A stretch of DNA of 64,000 bases from Metarhizobium sp964253915 (GCF_964253915.1 NZ_CAXUSG020000001.1:186001-250000); one strand, 5' to 3'; counted from the first letter of the stretch, positions 43,991 to 53,034 are shown. Numbers and translations: made by a program. The notes: generated by a model not told the origin, from the sequence alone.

Positions 43991-44018
43991 AGTTTTTTTG
44001 CCGTTGACGCAAAAACTT
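43991..44018. repeat. AT-rich inverted repeat before tRNA-Leu
   Basis: AAGTTTTT and AAAAACTT separated by 12 bases, three bases after the phosphomannomutase stop. It may end that transcript. Confidence 0.4.
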
Positions 44019-44029
44019 CAAAAACCCTG

Positions 44030-44058
44030 TTGACACCGGAGGGCTACCCCCGTACATC
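44030..44058 (+). promoter_or_regulatory. Putative sigma-70 promoter of tRNA-Leu
   Basis: A consensus -35 TTGACA and a -10-like TACATC with a 17-base spacer, placed so that transcription would begin a few bases before the mature tRNA. Confidence 0.65.
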
Positions 44059-44068
44059 GCTCCTCGTC

Positions 44069-44155
44069 GCCCAGATGGCGGAATTGGTAGACGCGCCAGC
44101 TTCAGGTGCTGGTACCCGAAAGGGTGTGGAGGTTCGAGTCCTCTTCTGGGCACCA
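44069..44155 (+). tRNA. tRNA-Leu (anticodon CAG)
   Basis: 87 bases with encoded CCA. Acceptor GCCCAGA pairs with TCTGGGC; the anticodon stem CCAGC/GCTGG encloses TTCAGGT with CAG at 44103-44105; a long variable arm and GGTTCGAGTC T arm follow. It reads CUG, a main leucine codon in GC-rich genomes. Confidence 0.97.
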
Positions 44156-44195
44156 AGTTCCCGATTTAGATCGTCCAGTACGATGCTAAATATCG

Positions 44196-44230
44196 CACAA
44201 AGCCCCGGTTATCCGGGGCTTTGTGTTTTT
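44196..44230 (+). terminator. Rho-independent terminator of tRNA-Leu
   Basis: Perfect 13-bp stem (44196-44208 with 44213-44225) around TTAT and followed by five T. Confidence 0.9.
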
Positions 44231-44359
44231 GGCGTCCGGGGTTGTCCCGTTGCATCCAGCTGATTTGTTGGTGGCTTCGTTGATACAGGCGCGTCCCAAC
44301 AATGGCGCTCACGGACACTCCGAAGCCCGCGGCCGTGGGCAAAATTGGCCCTGTTTGGC

Positions 44360-44998
44360 TCACATCTTGTCGACAGGAAAACTGTGCGGAAAAGCCTGAC
44401 GCAACAGGATGAAAGCGTTTTTCCTGACGGCATCGGATCCGCTCCGCTCAGGATTGAATGTGTCCCAATACCATGCGCCTTGCACCAGATAGTTGAGACC
44501 TTCAGTCAACGTATCCACGTCGACGCCTTTATAGCCTCCGTCGCGGGCGACATCAGCAAGGAACTCGCGCACCTGGGCGACATAGGCACGATCGCTGGGC
44601 AGGCTGATCATCCGATCGAGTTGCACGGTCTGGCGATCACTGCTGAACAACACCCAGACAGCAACCCAGTCTGGATGTTGCCCCCGGAAGTGCCAGGCGC
44701 AGTCCATGGCAGCGACAACACGTTCCGCCGCCGAAAGCCCTGGCGCCAATACGGTCTCTTCCCATAGCCGCGCAAACTGATCGTTGAGATATTCCAGCAC
44801 GGCACGAAGGAGTTTCTCCTTTGTGCCGAAGTGGAAGACGACAAGCGCATTGGAGGAACCGATTCGCTCTGCGATCCGCTGCATGGTGAGACTGGCGATA
44901 CCGTCCTCGGCAATGAGCTGGATCGTCGTATCGATGATCCGCTGGGAACTGGCAATCCCACGCAGGTGACGGCGATCCGCCTTTCCCGCCTTGGTCAT
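44360..44998 (-). CDS. TetR-family transcriptional regulator
   Basis: 212 residues from the ATG at 44998. The N-terminal helix-turn-helix reads SQRIIDTTIQLIAEDGIASLTMQRIAERIGSS, and the C-terminal ligand-binding domain (WHFRGQHPDWVAVWVLF) resembles the BetI group. A longer form beginning with TTG at 45118 is possible; neither start has a good ribosome-binding site. It is close to the amidase and polyamine-type binding-protein genes on the same strand, which may be its targets; a TGAATATTCA-type palindrome sits upstream of the latter. Confidence 0.85.
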   Translation of the reverse strand: MTKAGKADRRHLRGIASSQRIIDTTIQLIAEDGIASLTMQRIAERIGSSNALVVFHFGTKEKLLRAVLEYLNDQFARLWEETVLAPGLSAAERVVAAMDCAWHFRGQHPDWVAVWVLFSSDRQTVQLDRMISLPSDRAYVAQVREFLADVARDGGYKGVDVDTLTEGLNYLVQGAWYWDTFNPERSGSDAVRKNAFILLRQAFPHSFPVDKM

Positions 44999-45136
44999 AG
45001 GGGCGGAAACGACAGCCGGCTGCTCCTCTAACGGATCGGGGATGGAGGGTTTCCTCGTCAAAGCGCTGCTTTCCAAATCGGCCGACGCCTTTATCGGCCA
45101 ATGGATTTCGACGGTCAACTGTCGTTGAGGAGTCGG

Positions 45137-46564
45137 TTAAAGGACCGGGCGGGTTGCCGCATCGTGATACCAGCCCCCTTGCGCCGTCTCGTAGGCGAGG
45201 CCAGCGCGAAACACGTCGGCATCGCAATAGGTGCGTCCGACGATCTGGATCCCTGTCGGCACCCCACTGCTGGCCCTCCCTGAGGGTACCGAAAGAACCG
45301 GGCAGCGGGACAGCATGTTGAACGGCGTTGTCATCGCCCATCCGAGCATGGCGTTTACCTGTTTACCGTTGATCTCGACCGAGCCGGTGGATTGGTCGAA
45401 GTCCGCCGGCACGGCGGGCAGTGCCGTGGTTGGGCAGACCAGCACGTTGTAGCGTTCCAGGATCGGTCCCAGCGTCAGATACATGTTGCCGATAACCTCG
45501 AGGCTGGCGACGTAATCCGTCGCCTTCGACTTGCGGCCACGCTCGGCGAACTGCCTGGCGTATGTGGTCATCTTGTCACCGTGCTCGTCCAGGAGATTCG
45601 ACAGATAGCCGCCAAAGATATGTTGCAGGTAGGCAAGGCCCGCCTGAAGGTCTTGCGGTTTCCAACCGAGGTCGACTTCTTCAACGGTGGCCCCCAGGGA
45701 ACGGAAGACATCGAGCGCCGCAAGCGTGTTTCTCTGAATTTCGGGATCGACCTCGAAGATCCCGAGATCCATTGAAAAGGCAATTTTCCAGTCCTTGATC
45801 GGCTTGTAGTCAAGCGGCAGGCGCAACTTCGGCCGCAGCGTCGTAATGTCATGGGGACTGGGACCTGCCATCACGTTCTGAAGCAGGATCGCGTCCTTGA
45901 CAGTGCGCGCCATCGGACCGGTGTGGCAAAAGAAGTCGAGATTGAACGGCAGGTCATCTGGATTGCGGCCATAAGGCGGCTTGTAGCCCACCACGCCGCA
46001 GGCGGATGCCGGAATGCGGATCGAGCCGCCGATGTCAGACCCGGTCGCAAGCGATGACGTTCCCGACGCCAGGGAGGCTCCGGCGCCGCCAGACGAACCG
46101 CCGGGCGTGAATTCGCGATTCCATGGATTGCGGGTTACGCCCCAAAGACGCGACCAGGTAACGCCGGAGCAAGAAAACTCGGGCGTTGCGGTGCGGGCAT
46201 GCGTGATGCCGCCGGCGGCCAGGATCCGGGCATTCATCGTCGAAGTCCGGTCGGCGACGTGATCCTTGTGGATCAAAGAGCCCATCGAAGTCGGCTTGCC
46301 CTTGATCTCGCTCTCGTCTTTGATGCCGACGGGTAGACCTTCCAGGGCACCGGTTCGCGCACCCCTTGCATACTTCGTTTCGGCCCGCCGCGCCCGCTCG
46401 ATGGCCTCGTCGAAATGGGTGTAGGTCAAGGCATTGACCGAGTCCTTCACCCTTTCTGCCTGACGTATCGTCGCCTCCATCAACTCCACAGGGGAAAGTT
46501 CGCGGCTTTTGAACCGGCGCAAGGCTTCATGCGCTGGCAGGTAACACAGTTCAAGGTCACTCAT
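45137..46564 (-). CDS. Amidase (amidase signature family)
   Basis: 475 residues. The Ser-cisSer-Lys triad is visible: Lys in LPVGIKDES, cis-Ser in PGGSSGGAG, and nucleophilic Ser in TGSDIGGSIR. The GGSSGG-rich stretch is the family signature. CGGAG precedes the ATG at 46564. It may hydrolyse an amide imported by the adjacent binding-protein system; related rhizobial enzymes include indoleacetamide and aryl-acid amidases and GatA, but here the lack of gatB/C argues against GatA. Substrate unknown. Confidence 0.92.
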   Translation of the reverse strand: MSDLELCYLPAHEALRRFKSRELSPVELMEATIRQAERVKDSVNALTYTHFDEAIERARRAETKYARGARTGALEGLPVGIKDESEIKGKPTSMGSLIHKDHVADRTSTMNARILAAGGITHARTATPEFSCSGVTWSRLWGVTRNPWNREFTPGGSSGGAGASLASGTSSLATGSDIGGSIRIPASACGVVGYKPPYGRNPDDLPFNLDFFCHTGPMARTVKDAILLQNVMAGPSPHDITTLRPKLRLPLDYKPIKDWKIAFSMDLGIFEVDPEIQRNTLAALDVFRSLGATVEEVDLGWKPQDLQAGLAYLQHIFGGYLSNLLDEHGDKMTTYARQFAERGRKSKATDYVASLEVIGNMYLTLGPILERYNVLVCPTTALPAVPADFDQSTGSVEINGKQVNAMLGWAMTTPFNMLSRCPVLSVPSGRASSGVPTGIQIVGRTYCDADVFRAGLAYETAQGGWYHDAATRPVL

Positions 46565-46640
46565 TGATCGCTCCGAAAAGGGAAATTGTCTTCGTTTGGC
46601 CAATTGTCGCCGGTTCCGCCTATCAGGCAGCGACGCGCGC

Positions 46641-47672
46641 TCACTTCATGACCTCGGTCCAGATTTTCATGTACATTTCATTGATTTCCGACGGACAGGC
46701 CGGCGTAAACTTGCCCTTGTCCAGGAACTCGGCCGGGACGACGATTTCCGGCGCGGTCCTCATCTCGGCGGGCATGAATTTTTCAGACCCGGCAATGCCG
46801 TTCGCGTAACGCGCATGGGCCGAGATCAGGGCGGCATTTTCCGGATCCATGATGAAGTTCTGGAACAGCTTGGCGTTCTCGACGTGCGGAGCCGTCTTCA
46901 ATACCGCGACATTGTCCATCCAGATCGGATAGCCCTCTTTCGGATAGCCGTAGGCGAAGTGCGAATTGGCAAACCGCACACGCATCGACGCCCCGCTCCA
47001 GTTGACGCCAGCATCATAGTCGCCGGCCGCATAACGATCGATGCTGGGGTAATCGAGCGACAGCCATTTGGGCTTGGCGGCAATCAGCCGATCGCGAACC
47101 TTGCGCAGGATGTCCTTGTCGCCGGTGCAGGTTTCGCCACCTTCAAAATAGATCGCCAGCGCCATGACGTCGCCCATCTCGGGCAGGACGCTGATCTTAC
47201 CCTGCAATTCGACAGGTGGGTCCAGGAAGATGGCCGACGTGTTGAGATCGCCGGAGTACACCGACGTGTTCACCAGCACGCCGGTCGTTCCCCACTGCCA
47301 CGGCACCGTGTAGTGGCGACCAGGATCGAAATCTACATTCACCCAGCGCGGATCCATGTTTTTGAAGTTTTCCATCTGGTCGGCGCGCGTTTCCAACAGG
47401 AGGCCCTCATCGATCCAGATCTTGACGAACGTCGAGCTTGGCACGACGACGTCGTAGTCATTCCCGCCCTGACGCGCCTTGGCGAGCGCGGTGTCGTTCG
47501 AATCGAAGTCCGTAATGGTCACCTTGACGTCGTACTTCGCCTCAAACCTCTTGATGAGCTCCGGGCTCGTATATTCGCCCCAGTTATAAATATTCAGAAC
47601 ACCTTCGGCCTGGGCGGTCCCGATCGGCAGCAGTGCAAAAATCCAGGCTGCAGCAGTCACAATTGAACGCAT
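46641..47672 (-). CDS. Extracellular solute-binding protein, spermidine/putrescine type
   Basis: 343 residues with signal peptide (IVTAAAWIFALLPIGTAQA). The mature part begins GVLNIYNWGEYTSPELIKRFEAKY, the usual PotD/PotF start, and VPWQWGTTGVLVN, GEMDVMAL-like and YPKEGYPIWMDNVAVLK segments follow. It should bind a polyamine or similar cation in the periplasm. No ATPase or permease genes lie next to it, so it is an orphan in this window and would have to use a distant transporter or act as a sensor component. The amidase gene follows after 76 bases. Confidence 0.9.
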   Translation of the reverse strand: MRSIVTAAAWIFALLPIGTAQAEGVLNIYNWGEYTSPELIKRFEAKYDVKVTITDFDSNDTALAKARQGGNDYDVVVPSSTFVKIWIDEGLLLETRADQMENFKNMDPRWVNVDFDPGRHYTVPWQWGTTGVLVNTSVYSGDLNTSAIFLDPPVELQGKISVLPEMGDVMALAIYFEGGETCTGDKDILRKVRDRLIAAKPKWLSLDYPSIDRYAAGDYDAGVNWSGASMRVRFANSHFAYGYPKEGYPIWMDNVAVLKTAPHVENAKLFQNFIMDPENAALISAHARYANGIAGSEKFMPAEMRTAPEIVVPAEFLDKGKFTPACPSEINEMYMKIWTEVMK

Positions 47673-47988
47673 GAAGAATCCTCCGGATTAAGGGCGGCTC
47701 GCGTCTGGCGATTGCTTCATTAAAAATAAAACTGAATATTCAGTCAAATAAAATTTCACGCCCGCTCAGGCCTTGAATTGTCGGTTCGATCCCGGATTTT
47801 GATGGCGCATTATTTTCCCATGCCTGGAGGGATGCATTTCCGAAACGGTATGGCATCAATCAGAGGACGATGACCTGTTCCCCTGGAACGTCCCCGATTT
47901 GAGGTCAGTCTGTTCTTCGGAGAAGGAAACAGAGAATGAAACGTTTCCGTTTCAGCGACGGACAGATCATCGGTCTTCTGAAGGAGCA
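47673..47988. other. Intergenic region with palindrome and IS remnant
   Basis: 316 bases upstream of the binding-protein gene and downstream of the AraC-type gene. The right part (from about 47871) is an IS3-type remnant; the left part contains the ACTGAATATTCAGT palindrome in an AT-rich context, likely the promoter region of the binding-protein gene. Confidence 0.6.
47731..47744. promoter_or_regulatory. Palindromic operator candidate
   Basis: A perfect 14-bp palindrome ACTGAATATTCAGT, 59 bases upstream of the binding-protein start. TGAATATTCA-type palindromes are typical TetR-family operators, and a TetR gene lies at the other end of the locus. Confidence 0.5.
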
Positions 47989-47997
47989 TCAGGACTT
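47871..47997 (+). mobile_element. IS3-family remnant (5' end with start of orfA)
   Basis: From TGACCTGTTCCCCTGG on, the sequence looks like an IS end followed by a short leader, GGAG-type site and an ORF at 47936 reading MKRFRFSDGQIIGLLKEHQ, which is the usual first 19 residues of IS3-family OrfA (helix-turn-helix transposase component). It then breaks off inside the AraC-type gene sequence. No orfB or right end is present. The fragment supplies the stop codon of the AraC-type gene. Confidence 0.6.
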
Positions 47998-49083
47998 GCG
48001 TCCGAGGGGAACCCTTGAACCCGCTTCGACCAGCTCCGGCATAAGAGGATGAATATAGGGGATGGCTTCCGGCGACACCAGGAACGGGATGTCCCCACCC
48101 GCCGGCCGGATGGCAAGTGTGCGAATATCCTTTGGCGCCAGGCCGAATAGCGCCTTGAAGGAGCGTGTGAAGGCCGAGGCGTGGGTAAAGCCGAGTTCGA
48201 AGGCCATATGCGAAACGCGCAGGTTCTTTTCGGACGGATCGGTCAGGCGGCGGAAAGCATGGCGCAGCCGTCGCTCGGTGATGTAGGCCGTAACACCGCC
48301 AAGCGGCTCGAAGGCGCGGTAAAGGGTCGAGCGCGTCATGGCAAATTCTTCCAGCAACGACTGCACACCGAGATTGGGATCGGTCAACCGACGTTCGATT
48401 GCCGACTTCACGCTTGCAAGCGACACCGAGCCGCTCTGTATGTCGGACGTCGTCCTCGGCTGCGACAGGGTTTCGAGGCAGGCATTGACGAGCAGGATAA
48501 TCGCCTCGGCGATCGGGCGGGCTTGCGGCACGTGTATCGTCGGCCCGATTTCCATGGTGTGTTCCATCATGCCCACCAGAAGCTTCGACAGCGCGCCGGG
48601 CGGGACGACAAAACCATGGGCGCTGTCGAGCAACGGGACGGCAGGTTCCAGTTTGCGCCGTCGAATGGCAAGGCTGATATTCTTGACGGCAGGCGCCTCG
48701 ATGACGATCTCCTGGGAAAGATCGAAGAACGCCAGCTCTCCCTGCTCGACGCGGCGGGTCTTGTCGCCGATCCGATAGGTAAAGTGACCGCTGGTGTAGC
48801 AAACGACCAGGATGTCGTCGGTCGCCGACCTGGCAATCGTCCGGACCGTCCGGGTGTACCGCGAGGCGGTCCCCCTTGCGCGCGATACCGTAACGTCCGG
48901 CAGGCAATAGATCTCCGACTCGCAGGAAAACGGTGCCTTTCGCCCAAGTTCCGGCACGTCGAACTCGAACAGAGGCAGCACCATTTTGCCGTAGGCCGTC
49001 GCGGCCTGGGGGTCGCTTTCCGGGAAGATTGTCCTGAAACAATCTATGGTCGAGACGACGTTGGGGAGCGAATGTTTTGTCAT
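47989..49083 (-). CDS. AraC-family transcriptional regulator
   Basis: 364 residues from ATG 49083 (a TTG 22 codons upstream at 49149 is possible). The N-terminal ~200 residues resemble the AraC-binding-like domain 'AraC_binding_2' (VVCYTSGHFTYRIGDKTRRVEQGELAFFDLS). The C-terminal double helix-turn-helix contains LLEEFAMTRSTLYRAFEPLGG and VSHMAFELGFTHASAFTRSFKALFGLAPKD. The last ~45 residues run past the normal domain end and the stop lies in an IS3-type remnant, so the original C-terminus may have been altered. The regulator's target is unknown; the adjacent amidase/binding-protein genes are candidates. Confidence 0.87.
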   Translation of the reverse strand: MTKHSLPNVVSTIDCFRTIFPESDPQAATAYGKMVLPLFEFDVPELGRKAPFSCESEIYCLPDVTVSRARGTASRYTRTVRTIARSATDDILVVCYTSGHFTYRIGDKTRRVEQGELAFFDLSQEIVIEAPAVKNISLAIRRRKLEPAVPLLDSAHGFVVPPGALSKLLVGMMEHTMEIGPTIHVPQARPIAEAIILLVNACLETLSQPRTTSDIQSGSVSLASVKSAIERRLTDPNLGVQSLLEEFAMTRSTLYRAFEPLGGVTAYITERRLRHAFRRLTDPSEKNLRVSHMAFELGFTHASAFTRSFKALFGLAPKDIRTLAIRPAGGDIPFLVSPEAIPYIHPLMPELVEAGSRVPLGRKS

Positions 49084-49437
49084 GAAACTTTCGACGGCGC
49101 GATTGAAGGCAAGTAAAAAATAATAGGCGTCGCGTTCGACGCTTTTCAAGCGCTAAGCCAGACTTATCTCCGCCATTCGTTGCCGACTTCCCGCAGATCG
49201 GTCCGGTCTCTGTACCGCCCGTCCCATATATTTATCCCAACGTCCAAATTACTCACATCCGTCTTGACTACAGCCTTGGGACGTTCAGACAGTCCTCAGC
49301 GGTGATTTCCATGGTTCATCATGGGGATGATCCCTTGGAATACGCCATCTGGGCAAAGATCGTTCCGATCGGTGACGGGCTGGACTCGGCGGCGATGCGG
49401 AAGACGGCACCCACTCACAGCTTGCATTGGAATGTTG
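49084..49437. other. Intergenic region upstream of the AraC-type gene
   Basis: About 350 bases between divergent genes. The first 66 bases could be an N-terminal extension of the AraC-type protein. Otherwise nothing recognisable is seen beyond presumed promoters. Confidence 0.4.
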
Positions 49438-49716
49438 ATGTCCAACAACGAATATTATCTCAGGCTTCGCATACCGGAAACCGTGCGCCGCCAATTGATG
49501 AAGTCGGCAACGCTTAACAACCGGTCGATGACGGCTGAGATACTGACGCGGTTGCAGACGTCTTTCGAGTCGGGTGACAACCTTGGAACGGCGGATGACG
49601 AATTGCAGGCCATGCAGGAACGTTTGTTGTCCCTGGAAGAGCAGTTCCGTCGCCATATAGCGAAAGCGAACGAACATTATCCGTCGCGCAAGGCATTCCG
49701 GATCGCCGGAGAGTAG
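49438..49716 (+). CDS. Arc-like ribbon-helix-helix DNA-binding protein
   Basis: 92 residues. MSNNEYYLRLRIPETVRRQL followed by NNRSMTAEILTRLQ is an Arc/MetJ-type ribbon-helix-helix domain of the sort found in phage and plasmid repressors; the C-terminal part is a predicted coiled coil. TTGGA precedes the ATG. There is no toxin gene next to it. It may be a leftover of a mobile element, given the IS remnant 1.5 kb away. Confidence 0.75.
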   Translation: MSNNEYYLRLRIPETVRRQLMKSATLNNRSMTAEILTRLQTSFESGDNLGTADDELQAMQERLLSLEEQFRRHIAKANEHYPSRKAFRIAGE

Positions 49717-49867
49717 CGGCCCGCCATTTTCGCTGAAAGTTCCCTGCTGTGTCACGGGTTGCGGCCGCAAGGCCCCAAACGGGTGGCCTTGAGCAGACTT
49801 CCCTTGACTTGATGTTGTTGTTGCCGGCAGCTGTCATGAGCGACGACGCTGGTTTTCAGGGAATGGA

Positions 49868-51307
49868 GTGGTCCAGTTGCGGGACGGCAAGGACAGGGCG
49901 GGAACGGCACGGGGCATCTATCTCGGCCTGCGGGAGCAGATCGCCAACGGTGTCTATGCCCCGGGCGACAATCTTCCCTCCACGCGGGCGCTGGCCGAGG
50001 AACTCGGGGTTTCGCGCACCACCGTCACCACGGCGTTCGACCAACTGATCTCCGAAGGCTATGTGACCGTTCGCCAGGGCGCCAAGGCGAAGGTTGCCCG
50101 CAACATCGCGGGTGGCAAGGTCGAGCAGCCTGCGCAGTCCAGTGGTTCCGGCCGCAGGCTTTCGGCCTATGCTTCGCGCCTGATGGGCCTTCCTTTCCAG
50201 CTGCCGGCAACGGGACGGCTGAAATACGACTTCCGCTACGGCGACGTGGCGCCCGACGATTTCCCGAGGCTCGCCTGGCGCCGAGCCGTGACGGCCGCGG
50301 TGCTCGCCCGCCGCGAGCGGCTGGGTTACGGCCACCCGGCGGGAAGCATGGCGCTGAGGCATGCGTTGCAGGGCTATCTTTGGCGTGCGCGGGGTATTCG
50401 CTGCGATGCCGACCAGATCGTCGTCGTCAACGGTTCGCAGCAGGCCCTCGATTTGTGCGCCCGCGTGCTCGTCGATCCGGGTGACAGGGTGGTGATCGAG
50501 GAACCCTGCTACGCCATGGCCCGAAACGTCTTCGTGACCCTCGGCGCGGCGCCGACACCTGTCGCGTGCGACGAGGATGGCATCGATACCGGCATGCTGC
50601 CGGAGCCGGGTGGGCACGCGCTTGCTTTCGTGACCCCCAGCCATCAGTTTCCCCTGGGCGGCGTTCTGTCCGTCGGTCGCCGTCGCGAGCTGGTGAATTG
50701 GGCCGAAGCCGGCAATGCGTACATCATCGAAGACGACTATGACGGCGAATATCGCTACGATGTCCGGCTGATCCCGCCGCTCTATCTCTCCGGCCGCGGT
50801 CGGGTGATTTACGTCGGCACCGTGTCCAAGACGCTGTCGCCCACCTTGCGCCTCGGTTATCTGGTTCTGCCCGAGGCGCTTGTCGAGCCGTTCATCCGCT
50901 GCAAGCAGATCATCGACCGCCACGGCGCCACCTTCGAGCAGGAGGCGCTTGCATCGCTGATCGAGACCGGCGCCTATGAACGGCATGTCCGCAAGATGAG
51001 GCGGATGAACTCCGAACGGCGGACCGCTTTCCTGGGCGCCATGGCAGACATCTTCGGTAACAGGGTGGAGATCGTCGGCACGTCGGCAGGCCTGCATGTC
51101 GTCGTCTGGTTCAAGGGGTTTGGAACTGGCGACGAACAGAACTTTGCTCATCTGGCCCGCGCGGCAGGCATCGGCATCTATCCGGTATCGCGCCTGTTCT
51201 CGCGTCTCACCGACCGCCGTGCCGGTTTCGTCTTCGGCTACGCGTCGATGCCGGCGCGTCTCATTCCCGATGGCGTTCGGTTGCTTGCGAAGGTTCTTCC
51301 GTCGTAG
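49868..51307 (+). CDS. MocR/PdxR-family transcriptional regulator (GntR HTH + aminotransferase domain)
   Basis: 479 residues starting at GTG. The N-terminal GntR-type winged helix-turn-helix has YLGLREQIANGVYAPGDNLPSTRALAEELGVSRTTV. The remainder is a fold-type I aminotransferase-like domain with NGSQQALDLCARVL, DDYDGEYRYD and the PLP-binding Lys in VGTVSKTLSPTLRLGY. Such regulators sense PLP or amino compounds. Three genes follow on the same strand (LysE-type exporter, DapA-like aldolase, MFS transporter), which it may control. Confidence 0.92.
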   Translation: MVQLRDGKDRAGTARGIYLGLREQIANGVYAPGDNLPSTRALAEELGVSRTTVTTAFDQLISEGYVTVRQGAKAKVARNIAGGKVEQPAQSSGSGRRLSAYASRLMGLPFQLPATGRLKYDFRYGDVAPDDFPRLAWRRAVTAAVLARRERLGYGHPAGSMALRHALQGYLWRARGIRCDADQIVVVNGSQQALDLCARVLVDPGDRVVIEEPCYAMARNVFVTLGAAPTPVACDEDGIDTGMLPEPGGHALAFVTPSHQFPLGGVLSVGRRRELVNWAEAGNAYIIEDDYDGEYRYDVRLIPPLYLSGRGRVIYVGTVSKTLSPTLRLGYLVLPEALVEPFIRCKQIIDRHGATFEQEALASLIETGAYERHVRKMRRMNSERRTAFLGAMADIFGNRVEIVGTSAGLHVVVWFKGFGTGDEQNFAHLARAAGIGIYPVSRLFSRLTDRRAGFVFGYASMPARLIPDGVRLLAKVLPS

Positions 51308-51439
51308 CGCCAAAAGCCAATAGATCGAACTGGACCATGTTTTCCGTGCGAAACTGGCGCTTCTAGTCTGCCAGCCGGATCGGCTATGCATCCGCATGGC
51401 GCAGTGCGCGAGGATGACCAACCCCGGAAACCATGTTTT

Positions 51440-52072
51440 ATGCCCGTCGACATTCACCAGCTGCTGATCGTCTTTACGGCCTACATCATCGCCGCCGGAA
51501 GTCCGGGCCCGAGCAACATGCGGATCATGGGTGTCGCCATGAACGACGGACGGCGGGCCGGGCTCGCCGTGGCATCGGGTGTCGTCAGCGGTTCGGTTTT
51601 CTGGGGGCTGATGGCGGCGACCGGTGTTTCGGCGGTTTTGAAAAACTATCCCGGTGCGCTCGTCGTCCTGCAGGCCCTGGGCGGTCTTTACCTCCTCTTC
51701 CTCGCCTTCAAGGCGGCGCGTGCGGCCGTTTCCCCGGACAAGGCTTCTCCAACGGACCAGGACCGTGCGAAGGTATCCATGGCAGCGCTCTACAGGCGTG
51801 GCCTGCTGATGCATCTGATGAACCCGAAATCGATCCTGGCCTGGATCGCATTGATGACGCTGGGTCTGGGGCCCGGCTCGTCCCCGTCCAGCGTCGTCGT
51901 CATCCTGGCGGGATGCGCGGTTCTCAGCGTCACGATTTTCTGCGGTTATGCCATCGTCTTCTCGACTGGCCCGATGGTTCGCCTCTATCGCCGCGCCCGC
52001 CGCTGGATCGAGGGCACCCTTGCGGTGTCCTTCGGATTCGCCGGACTGAAACTCCTCCTCTTCCGCATTTGA
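51440..52072 (+). CDS. LysE/RhtB-family exporter
   Basis: 210 residues with about six membrane helices. The family motif GPGPSN-like sequence is seen as AAGSPGPSNMRIMG, and the loop MHLMNPKSILAWIAL carries the conserved NPK. It would export an amino acid or related compound. The start MPVDIHQLLIVF is set by homology. The DapA-like gene follows 21 bases downstream, suggesting an operon. Confidence 0.9.
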   Translation: MPVDIHQLLIVFTAYIIAAGSPGPSNMRIMGVAMNDGRRAGLAVASGVVSGSVFWGLMAATGVSAVLKNYPGALVVLQALGGLYLLFLAFKAARAAVSPDKASPTDQDRAKVSMAALYRRGLLMHLMNPKSILAWIALMTLGLGPGSSPSSVVVILAGCAVLSVTIFCGYAIVFSTGPMVRLYRRARRWIEGTLAVSFGFAGLKLLLFRI

Positions 52073-52093
52073 CCCGCATTTGAAAGGAACATC

Positions 52094-52993
52094 ATGTCGC
52101 TCTTCGAAGGCCTGTCGGCCTTTCCGATCACGCCCGCCGATTCCTCCGGCCGTGTGGATACCGCGGCCCTTGCCCGCATTCTGAAGCCTCTCGTAGAGGC
52201 CAAGGTCGATTCGATCGGCCTGCTCGGCAGTACCGGCGCTTATGCCTTCCTGACGCGGGAGGAGCGGCGCAAGACAGTGGAAGCGGCAGTGACGACGGTG
52301 GGCGGTCGTGTACCCGTCATCGTCGGTGTCGGGGCGCTCCGGACGGACGATGCCCAGGCGCTGGCGCGGGATGCAAGGACAGCAGGCGCAAACGGCCTGC
52401 TTCTCGCCCCGGTCTCCTACACGCCGCTGCGTGACGACGAAGTCTACGCGCATTTTGCCGCCGTTGCCGAGGCCGGAGAACTGCCGCTGTCGATCTACAA
52501 CAATCCGGGAACCACCCGGTTCACCTTCTCCAGGGATCTCATTAGCCGGCTGTCGAAGGTGGAGAACATCGTGGCCGTAAAAATGCCCCTGCCATCAGAT
52601 GGAGATTTTGCCGGCGAACTGGACGCGATCCGCTCAACGACGCCGCCGTCGTTCCGGATCGGCTACAGCGGCGATTGGGACTGTGCTGCGGCCATTCTGG
52701 CCGGGAGCGATGCCTGGTATTCCGTGGCCGCGGGGTTATTGCCGGTCGAGACGCTGGCCCTGGCAAGGGCGGCGCAATCCGGCGACGTGGCGCAAACGCA
52801 ACGGCTGAATGCGGCATTTGAGCCGCTGTGGAGCTTGTTCAGGGAATTCGGCAGTTTCCGGGTGGTTTATGTGATTGCCGAACTTCTCGACCTGTGCAAA
52901 GTCGAACCTCCACGGCCCGTTCTTCCCTTGCCGGATACGGCCCGCGATCGCATCACCGCGGCGTTGATCGGCCTCCGGAAGCATTTCACATGA
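52094..52993 (+). CDS. Dihydrodipicolinate synthase-family aldolase
   Basis: 299 residues of the DapA/NAL family TIM barrel. It shows GLLGSTGAYAFLTREERR, PVIVGVGALRTDDA, the Tyr in LPLSIYNNPGTTRF, and the Schiff-base Lys in NIVAVKMPLP. Genomic context (exporter plus MocR regulator) suggests a catabolic or side-reaction aldolase on a keto acid rather than the housekeeping lysine enzyme, but this is inference. The MFS gene follows after 41 bases. Confidence 0.9.
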   Translation: MSLFEGLSAFPITPADSSGRVDTAALARILKPLVEAKVDSIGLLGSTGAYAFLTREERRKTVEAAVTTVGGRVPVIVGVGALRTDDAQALARDARTAGANGLLLAPVSYTPLRDDEVYAHFAAVAEAGELPLSIYNNPGTTRFTFSRDLISRLSKVENIVAVKMPLPSDGDFAGELDAIRSTTPPSFRIGYSGDWDCAAAILAGSDAWYSVAAGLLPVETLALARAAQSGDVAQTQRLNAAFEPLWSLFREFGSFRVVYVIAELLDLCKVEPPRPVLPLPDTARDRITAALIGLRKHFT

Positions 52994-53034
52994 TATCCGG
53001 GCGATTTTCGCCATAGCATTCAGGCCCGCATCCA

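Noticed and set aside
49856..52453. A very long open frame on the minus strand (865 codons)
   Set aside because: It is antisense to the MocR, LysE and DapA-like genes, whose protein families are clear. Its translation has no recognisable domain; long antisense frames are common in GC-rich DNA.
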